Of a stretch of 64,000 nucleotides of DNA, positions 58,327 to 64,000 are shown in pieces. The position numbers and the translations under genes were made by a program. Within the stretch, counting starts at the first letter, position 1. Each line of letters opens with the position of its first letter. Source of the stretch: Mycolicibacterium pulveris (GTDB taxonomy: Bacteria; Actinomycetota; Actinomycetes; Mycobacteriales; Mycobacteriaceae); the NCBI RefSeq assembly GCF_010725725.1, contig NZ_AP022599.1, positions 5,084,001 to 5,148,000 on the forward strand, in the 5' to 3' direction. Below the pieces are notes generated by a model that saw only the letters and a program-made list of their open reading frames with translations, did not search any database and was not told the DNA's origin.

Positions 58327-59040
58327 ATGAGCAATAGTAACACCGCGCACGAAGTGCTCGCCGTCGTGTTCCAGGTTCGGGGCGTTGCTCCCCAGGACGA
58401 ATCCACGAAACCGGCGCTTCACGTGCTGTTATGGCAGCGGGCACTGGATCCCGAGCGGGGCAAGTGGTCGCTGCCCGGGGGTCGGCTCGGCGCGGACGAG
58501 GACCTGACCAGCTCGGTTTCCCGCCAGCTCGCCGAGAAGGTCGACCTTCGTGAAATCGCTCACCTCGAGCAGCTCGCGGTGTTCTCCGATCCGCACCGGG
58601 TGCCCGGCGTGCGCACCATCGCGTCGACCTTCCTGGGGCTGGTGCCCTCCCCCGCGACGCCCGAACTACCGCCGGACACCCGCTGGCACCCGGTGGCCGA
58701 CTTGCCACCGATGGCGTTCGACCATGGACCCATGGTGGCGCACGCCCGCACCCGGCTGGTCGCCAAACTGTCCTATACCAACATCGGGTTCGCCTTGGCC
58801 CCAACCGAATTCGCGTTGTCCACGCTCCGCGACATCTACCATGCCGCGCTCGGCCATCAGGTCGACGCCACGAACCTGCAGCGCGTGCTGGAGCGGCGCA
58901 AGGTCATCACCCGCACCGGCACCACCGCGCGGTCGGGGCGCAGCGGCGGCCGGCCCGCCGCCCTGTACAGGTTCGCCGACGCGCGCTACCGCGTCACCGA
59001 CGAGTTCGCCGCACTGCGACCACCCGCCGAGCCGGACTAG
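58327..59040 (+). CDS. nrtR: NrtR-type Nudix-related transcriptional regulator of NAD synthesis
   Basis: Regulator of de novo NAD genes that senses ADP-ribose through a Nudix-like domain; 237 residues. The N-terminal Nudix fold (about 10-150) has [20 protein letters not shown] then QLAEKVDL, a Nudix box in which the catalytic REUxEExGU part is degenerate (RQLAEKVDL), consistent with a sensor rather than an enzyme. The C-terminal winged helix (about 165-230) has [20 protein letters not shown] and [17 protein letters not shown]. The ATG at 58327 is the start; the longer frame is shadow of nadA. Confidence 0.92.
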   Translation: MSNSNTAHEVLAVVFQVRGVAPQDESTKPALHVLLWQRALDPERGKWSLPGGRLGADEDLTSSVSRQLAEKVDLREIAHLEQLAVFSDPHRVPGVRTIASTFLGLVPSPATPELPPDTRWHPVADLPPMAFDHGPMVAHARTRLVAKLSYTNIGFALAPTEFALSTLRDIYHAALGHQVDATNLQRVLERRKVITRTGTTARSGRSGGRPAALYRFADARYRVTDEFAALRPPAEPD

Positions 59041-59062
59041 CTTCTTAGGACTTTCTTAAGGT

Positions 59063-60412
59063 ATGAATGGCGGAATGAACTTTGGCAGCGTCGCGTCGGC
59101 AGCAGGTGCCGAGTGGATCGGCCATGCTCCGCACGAGGAGCTGGTGCGCGGTCGCCGTCCCAAGCTGCCCGCCGACGACCCGTTCTACGAACCGCCTCCG
59201 GGCTTCCAGCACGCGGTACCGGGGACGGTGCTGCGCAGCCGTGACGTCGAGTTGGCGTTTCTCGGGCTGATCCCGCAGAAGTTCACCGCCACCCAGCTGC
59301 TCTACCGCACCACGGACCTCAACGGGAACCCGGAGGCGAGCGTCACCACGGTGATCGTTCCCGCCCAGCGGGCCGACCGTAAGGTGCTGCCGGTCATCTC
59401 CTATCAGTGCGCGATCGACGCCGTGACGTCCCGCTGCTTCCCGTCCTATGCCCTGCGCCGCAAGGCCGTGGCACCGGGTGCGCTCGCGCAGTTCGAGTTC
59501 TTCCTGATCGCCGCGGCGCTGGCCGAGGGCTGGGCGGTGTCGGTGCCCGACCACGAGGGCTCGCGCGGCATCTGGGGCACCCCGTATGAGCCGGGCTACC
59601 GCATTCTCGACGGCCTACGGGCCGCGGTGAGCTGCGATCGGCTCGGCCTGGACGAATCGGCGCCGGTCGGGCTGTGGGGCTACTCGGGCGGCGGTCTGGC
59701 GTCCGCATGGGCGGCCGAGATGTGTGGCGAGTACGCGCCCGAGCTCAACATCGTGGGCGCGGTGCTCGGCTCACCGGTCGCCGATCTCGGCAGCGCCTTC
59801 CGCAGGCTCAACGGCAGCTTCTACGCGGGCCTGCCCGCGATGGTGGTGGCGGCACTGTCGCATGTCTATCCCGACCTGCACCGGGTGATCCAGGAGCACA
59901 CCACCGACGAGGGCAAGGCGATGCTGTTGCGGGTGCAGGACATGACCACCGCGCATGCGGTGCTCCGGCTCATCGGCATGGACATGGACCAGCTGGTCGA
60001 CCCGCCGCTGGAGGCGATCCTCGACACGCCCGAGGTCAAGCACGTGTTCGACAGCATCAAGCTGGGCACCGCGGTGCCCACGCCCCCGGTGTTGGTCGTG
60101 CAGGCGGTGCATGACCGGATCGTGTCCGTCGACGACATCGACGAGCTCGCCCACGCGTACCAGTCCGGCGGCGCGTCGGTGACCTACCATCGGGACATGT
60201 TCAGCGAGCACATGCTGCTGCACCCGATGTCGGCGCCGATGGCGCTGCGCTGGCTGATCGACCGGTTCGAAGGCAAGCCGGTCAACGAGCACCTGGTGCG
60301 GACGACGTGGCCGACGCTGCTGAACCCGATCACCTACGTCGGGATGGCGCGGCTGGCCAAGATCGCGGTCAAGGTGATGACGGGGCGGACGGTAGAGCGC
60401 CGTCCGCTGTGA
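59063..60412 (+). CDS. Secretory-lipase family (LIP) alpha/beta hydrolase
   Basis: A 449-residue lipase-family protein matching M. tuberculosis Rv1592c in length and position. The nucleophile elbow is [19 protein letters not shown] with Ser208. [20 protein letters not shown] precedes it; acid and histidine candidates are in [19 protein letters not shown] and [12 protein letters not shown]. There is no clear signal peptide, although family members are often envelope-associated. The ATG at 59063 follows AAGGT; a second ATG lies four codons on. Its end overlaps the convergent DUF2567 gene by 44 bases. Confidence 0.88.
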   Translation: MNGGMNFGSVASAAGAEWIGHAPHEELVRGRRPKLPADDPFYEPPPGFQHAVPGTVLRSRDVELAFLGLIPQKFTATQLLYRTTDLNGNPEASVTTVIVPAQRADRKVLPVISYQCAIDAVTSRCFPSYALRRKAVAPGALAQFEFFLIAAALAEGWAVSVPDHEGSRGIWGTPYEPGYRILDGLRAAVSCDRLGLDESAPVGLWGYSGGGLASAWAAEMCGEYAPELNIVGAVLGSPVADLGSAFRRLNGSFYAGLPAMVVAALSHVYPDLHRVIQEHTTDEGKAMLLRVQDMTTAHAVLRLIGMDMDQLVDPPLEAILDTPEVKHVFDSIKLGTAVPTPPVLVVQAVHDRIVSVDDIDELAHAYQSGGASVTYHRDMFSEHMLLHPMSAPMALRWLIDRFEGKPVNEHLVRTTWPTLLNPITYVGMARLAKIAVKVMTGRTVERRPL

Positions 60413-61028
60413 CAACACCGGCCTGCTGGTCGTCGACCGGCGGCCACGCCCCTAGATCGTCCCGTGGCGTCGCGACGGCGATCAGCGCGTACACCAGCGC
60501 CGCGGCGGCCGCGGGAAACACGATCGTCAACGCGATCAGCAGCGGCGAGTGCGCGAAGAACACCGGCGGCGCCTCGACGACGTAGTGCACGCGGTGTTCG
60601 GGTGAGATCGGCGCGGCGGCGACGTCGATGACCCCGTAGCGCAACCGCACCAACACCGCCCCCACGCCCGCCGCCACGGCAGCGCCGGCCGCGGAGCCGG
60701 TGGCCAGCGCCGCCACCATGGTCGGGCCGCGGTGCGCGCGCCACTGCCACACCAGTACCGCCGCCACCACAGCGACGACACTGCTCATGCCGAGAAGCAG
60801 GAACGCCGCGGTGAAGAAGTGGTCGGCCTCGTTGCCGAGATATGCCCTGACGCGGTCGCCGTCCTTGGTGAGCGCGACGACACCGTGGATCGCCGGCGCC
60901 AGCCACGCCCACACCGCCCCGACCACCACACCGGCCAACGTCAAGCCGACGACGACGGTCAGTGCCGCGCGGGCACGTGAAATCCGCGGTGCAACAACCG
61001 AATTCTGCTTCTCGAGTGAGCCGTTCAT
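60369..61028 (-). CDS. DUF2567 membrane protein
   Basis: A 219-residue membrane protein with four hydrophobic segments (about 18-40, 65-90, 98-120, 165-190), matching the mycobacterial DUF2567 family (Rv1591). [20 protein letters not shown] between helices 1 and 2 is a distinctive loop. Function unknown. The ATG at 61028 is chosen; the in-frame extension (MREEPRAA) comes from the inserted 32-bp repeat. It is coupled through the micro-ORF to bsaP. Confidence 0.87.
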   Translation of the reverse strand: MNGSLEKQNSVVAPRISRARAALTVVVGLTLAGVVVGAVWAWLAPAIHGVVALTKDGDRVRAYLGNEADHFFTAAFLLLGMSSVVAVVAAVLVWQWRAHRGPTMVAALATGSAAGAAVAAGVGAVLVRLRYGVIDVAAAPISPEHRVHYVVEAPPVFFAHSPLLIALTIVFPAAAAALVYALIAVATPRDDLGAWPPVDDQQAGVVTADGALPSAPSSP

Positions 61029-61060
61029 CGCAGCCCTCGGCTCTTCCCGCAAGCGCTCAT
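61025..61060 (-). repeat. MIRU-like 32-bp insert with micro-ORF between bsaP and DUF2567 gene
   Basis: Same architecture as at 47655-47690. An ATG overlapping the bsaP stop (ATGA) opens [11 protein letters not shown], whose TGA overlaps the next gene's ATG (ATGA), the two ATGA copies being 32 bases apart. The shared block 61033-61064 is 30/32 identical to 47663-47694. Confidence 0.75.
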
Positions 61061-61248
61061 CGCAGCTCCAGGTCTTTGGAGTCGGTGATACCGTGGCGTG
61101 AGCACTTGGCCGACCAGCCGTCGGGACGCACCTGGACGATCATGCGGCGACCACACTCGGCACAGTACCGAGGCGGTTCGAGGCCCAGCTGGGCCGCGGG
61201 CGGCACCGAGGTGCCGTCGGGTTCGCCCGTGTAGACGTTGAACGCCAT
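61057..61248 (-). CDS. bsaP: Biotin synthase auxiliary protein
   Basis: A 63-residue protein with Cys29 and Cys32 ([11 protein letters not shown]), Cys49 and His52 (AKCSRHG), a small zinc- or iron-sulfur-binding fold. It matches the Rv1590-type protein directly downstream of bioB, described in mycobacteria as an auxiliary factor that BioB needs to convert dethiobiotin to biotin. It starts 24 bases after bioB. The N-terminus [12 protein letters not shown] is conserved in the family as I recall it. Confidence 0.9.
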   Translation of the reverse strand: MAFNVYTGEPDGTSVPPAAQLGLEPPRYCAECGRRMIVQVRPDGWSAKCSRHGITDSKDLELR

Positions 61249-61272
61249 CGGATGAAGTCTGACAGGCCGGGC

Positions 61273-62271
<999 letters not shown>

Positions 62272-62284
62272 TCACCTCTCGTCT

Positions 62285-62297
62285 TAAACGGTGTTCA
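62285..62297. promoter_or_regulatory. Candidate BioQ operator
   Basis: TAAAC-GGT-GTTCA (on the minus strand TGAAC-ACC-GTTTA), a 13-base palindrome with four of five arm positions paired, lies centrally in the 44-base bioB/bioQ gap. BioQ boxes in corynebacteria and mycobacteria are 13-bp palindromes with TGAAC-type arms. It would control both genes. Confidence 0.65.
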
Positions 62298-62312
62298 GGT
62301 TAGGGTACGGGC

Positions 62313-62894
62313 GTGCAGCTGACCAAACGCGACGTGGTCGAGACCGCGGCGACGCTGCTCGACGATTACGGGCTGGCCGACCTGACGATGCGCCGGCTGG
62401 CTCGTGAGCTCGATGTCTCCCCTGGCGCGCTGTACTGGCACTTCGCCAACAAGCAGGAACTTCTGGGCGCGGTCGCGGACCGGGTGCTCGACGGTGTGCA
62501 GGCGGCGGTGGGCGTGGTCGACGTCTGCATTCGGCTGCGCAACGCCCTGCTCTCCCACACCGACGGCGCCGAGCTGGTTTCGGCCAGCTTCGCCGCAGGC
62601 CAGTCCGAGGTGATGAAGCAGGTTCTGGCAGCGCTTGCCGCCGCGGCGGCCGATACCGGCCTGGACGCAGCGCATGCTCAACTGGCCGCCCGCACGGTCG
62701 TCTACTACGTGCTGGGCTTCACCGTCGACGAGCAGTCCCGGCTGCAGTGGGACGCCGCCGGGGCGGATTTGCCCGACGAGCAGTCGGTGCTCGCCGACGA
62801 CGCCGACGCACGGTTCCGTTTCGGGTTGGGCGTGCTCGTCAACGGCATCCGCGGCGCGGCTTCATCAGCGACCGCGTCGAAGTCCGTCGTCTAG
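62313..62894 (+). CDS. bioQ: TetR-family biotin regulator BioQ
   Basis: A 193-residue TetR repressor. The DNA-binding helix-turn-helix (about 5-50) is TKRDVVETAATLLDDYGLAD then MRRLARELDVSPGALYWHFA. The C-terminal ligand/dimer domain has AARTVVYYVLGFTVDEQSRL, as in TetR_C-type members. Identification as BioQ rests on its divergent position next to bioB and the operator-like palindrome; sequence alone shows only TetR. The start is the GTG at 62313. The 3' end overlaps a convergent gene by 30 bases. Confidence 0.82.
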   Translation: MQLTKRDVVETAATLLDDYGLADLTMRRLARELDVSPGALYWHFANKQELLGAVADRVLDGVQAAVGVVDVCIRLRNALLSHTDGAELVSASFAAGQSEVMKQVLAALAAAAADTGLDAAHAQLAARTVVYYVLGFTVDEQSRLQWDAAGADLPDEQSVLADDADARFRFGLGVLVNGIRGAASSATASKSVV

Positions 62895-63290
62895 GGCGTC
62901 GTACCAATCACCGACGTTGGGCGCCAAGACCGGGCTGGGTGGTTCATCGAGGCGCACGACGACGTCCGGTGGGGTCTCCGCGACCGGAGCCGGACCCACG
63001 TTGACCGGTCCGTCCGGAATCCCGACCAGATCGCCCCGATCGCCGTGGCCACCGGTGAGGCCGCCTGCCGGCCGTTCGGAGGGTGTGAACGTCGCGGACC
63101 CTGGATCGGTCGGTGTCATGTCGAATCCACCCGACGCGGACGATGACGATGCCGAACGCGGATCGGCGTTGTCCTCATCGGCGGCGGCGGTCGCCGTCGA
63201 AGCGAATTGCACCACGCCCGCAACCGCGGCGGCGGCCACGGCCCCGAGCGCCCAGCGCGCGGCGCGCTTGGCCGGATGATGTGCGTTCAT
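62865..63290 (-). CDS. Small secreted protein of unknown function
   Basis: A 141-residue exported protein. The signal peptide is RAARWALGAVAAAAVAGVVQ ending near TATAAADE; the mature chain is Ser/Asp/Pro-rich and probably disordered, with no cysteine. The ATG at 63290 has AGGAGAG upstream (spacing about six), which decides the start inside a longer open frame. I do not recognise a family. Confidence 0.75.
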   Translation of the reverse strand: MNAHHPAKRAARWALGAVAAAAVAGVVQFASTATAAADEDNADPRSASSSSASGGFDMTPTDPGSATFTPSERPAGGLTGGHGDRGDLVGIPDGPVNVGPAPVAETPPDVVVRLDEPPSPVLAPNVGDWYDALDDGLRRGR

Positions 63291-63424
63291 GATCTCTCTC
63301 CTGTTCCCTAACTGGATGCCGAAGGTCGGCCGCTTCTCAGCGTGAAGGGAAAAGGCGCGAGGTTTCCTCAGCCGATCGGCCCTTTGTGGGGATGACGTCG
63401 CATCCACCGATCGGGGGATACGCC

Positions 63425-63931
63425 TCAAATCGGATATTCGCGCTTGGCGTTGCCGTCCCAGCGACGTAACCCCACGATTGCGCCCTTGATCTCCGCGGGC
63501 TTCCCCGCGATCCGCACCGCCCGGCCCATCTGAGCGGGTACGACCCGCCGCGCCATGGTCACGTGCGCGGTCCACGCGCCGGGTAATGCATTTGGCGTCG
63601 GGCCTGGGTGCAGGTGCGGCATACATCGGGAATGCACTTCGGCGTGCACGTCGAGCAACGCCACGGTGGGCACCACCAGACGGGCGAGCACGGCCTTGGC
63701 GCGGCCGAAGAACAGCGGCGCCCCGATGACGCACGGCATCGGGAACCGACTCATCAGCGGAGACAGCGACGCATCGACTGCGGGGTCGATCCGCTCGGCG
63801 ACCGTCAGCGTGGCATGCGGCCGGCTGGCCGGTGCCTGGCTTGGAATTCCGGTGTTGCGCAACGCATCCCAGATGTCACGAACCACCGCTTCGGTGTCGG
63901 GGTCGAAGACCAGTTCGATGGAATGAACCAT
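63425..63931 (-). CDS. 2H phosphoesterase / 2'-5' RNA ligase family protein
   Basis: A 168-residue 2H-superfamily protein with two HxT motifs, SRPHATLTVAER near residue 40 and WTAHVTMARRVVP near residue 123, the catalytic signature of 2'-5' RNA ligase/cyclic phosphodiesterases. Its substrate is unknown. The ATG at 63931 shares a base with the bioD stop (TGATG); the preceding GTG would also overlap (GTGA). It corresponds to Rv1571, directly after bioD. Confidence 0.85.
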   Translation of the reverse strand: MVHSIELVFDPDTEAVVRDIWDALRNTGIPSQAPASRPHATLTVAERIDPAVDASLSPLMSRFPMPCVIGAPLFFGRAKAVLARLVVPTVALLDVHAEVHSRCMPHLHPGPTPNALPGAWTAHVTMARRVVPAQMGRAVRIAGKPAEIKGAIVGLRRWDGNAKREYPI

Positions 63932-64000
63932 CACACCAGCCCGGAGATCCAGTCGGTGTCGAACACACCGTCGCTCATGGCCTCGAACCGCGCCGCGCTG
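63931..64000 (-). CDS. bioD: Dethiobiotin synthetase, C-terminal end only
   Basis: The last 22 codons of a minus-strand gene enter from the right edge and read SAARFEAMSDGVFDTDWISG then LV and TGA. This matches the C-terminus of mycobacterial BioD (FAAMSAAAFDRNWVAGLVG in M. tuberculosis, from memory), and the following gene is the Rv1571-type protein, as expected. The enzyme makes dethiobiotin, the substrate of BioB. The fragment is short, so the call leans on synteny. Confidence 0.75.
   Translation of the reverse strand, partial: SAARFEAMSDGVFDTDWISGLV

Overview
The window is a high-GC actinobacterial chromosome segment that reads as a fast-growing Mycobacterium (Mycolicibacterium). The grounds are recognisable mycobacterial orthologues (PdtaR with an ANTAR domain, an Rv1625c-type adenylate cyclase, a Dps2-type ferritin, PriA in place of HisA plus TrpF, BsaP, a 13E12-type HNH gene, DUF732 and DUF2567 proteins) in an order that largely mirrors, inverted, the M. 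tuberculosis stretch from about bioD (Rv1570) to coaE (Rv1631). The prophage phiRv1 found beside bioB in M. tuberculosis is absent here. Accessory genes lie between the core blocks. These orthologies are from memory of the families and were not searched.

Layout. 1-6.7 kb: coaE (cut by the left edge), rpsA, a ThrE-type exporter, polA and a small unrecognised gene, all on the minus strand. 6.8-8.8 kb: a plus-strand DUF35 zinc-ribbon/thiolase-like pair and a DUF167 gene. 8.8-13.9 kb: a complete branched-chain amino acid ABC importer (livK-H-M-G-F) with an intrinsic-terminator-like hairpin between livK and livH. 14-19.1 kb: pdtaR, a tRNA with a CAA anticodon, an exported glycoside hydrolase-like protein with an acidic tail, an adenylate cyclase and an SRPBCC protein. 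19.1-26.3 kb: dps2, a DUF2339 membrane protein, a NarL-type two-component system, a polar amino acid ABC importer and a DUF732 protein. 26.5-33.3 kb: an HdeD-like protein and cydABDC (cytochrome bd oxidase and its assembly exporter). 33.3-36.5 kb: tesB, pyk and two small membrane proteins. 36.5-38.4 kb: an accessory spot with a decayed monooxygenase relic and a 13E12-type HNH gene.

38.4-45.8 kb: trpE, a Trp-operon membrane protein, trpC, trpB, trpA and lgt, preceded by an unannotated-looking 50-codon gene; lgt carries a very long acidic repeat tail. 45.9-53.7 kb: a PrxQ/BcpB peroxiredoxin facing a tightly overlapped his operon (hisD-C-B-H-priA-impA-F-I and a hydrolase). 53.8-60.4 kb: a membrane protein, a Ddn-like protein, nadABC with the divergent regulator NrtR and its probable operator, and a lipase. 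60.4-64 kb: a DUF2567 protein, bsaP, bioB with the divergent TetR regulator bioQ, a small secreted protein, a 2H phosphoesterase and the end of bioD.

Most operons show 4-base ATGA, GTGA or TTGA stop/start overlaps. The most unusual observation is a pair of 32-bp repeats sitting exactly in two such junctions (hisF/hisI and bsaP/DUF2567). Each creates an 11-codon micro-ORF overlapped by ATGA at both ends, which is the architecture of a mycobacterial interspersed repetitive unit in miniature.
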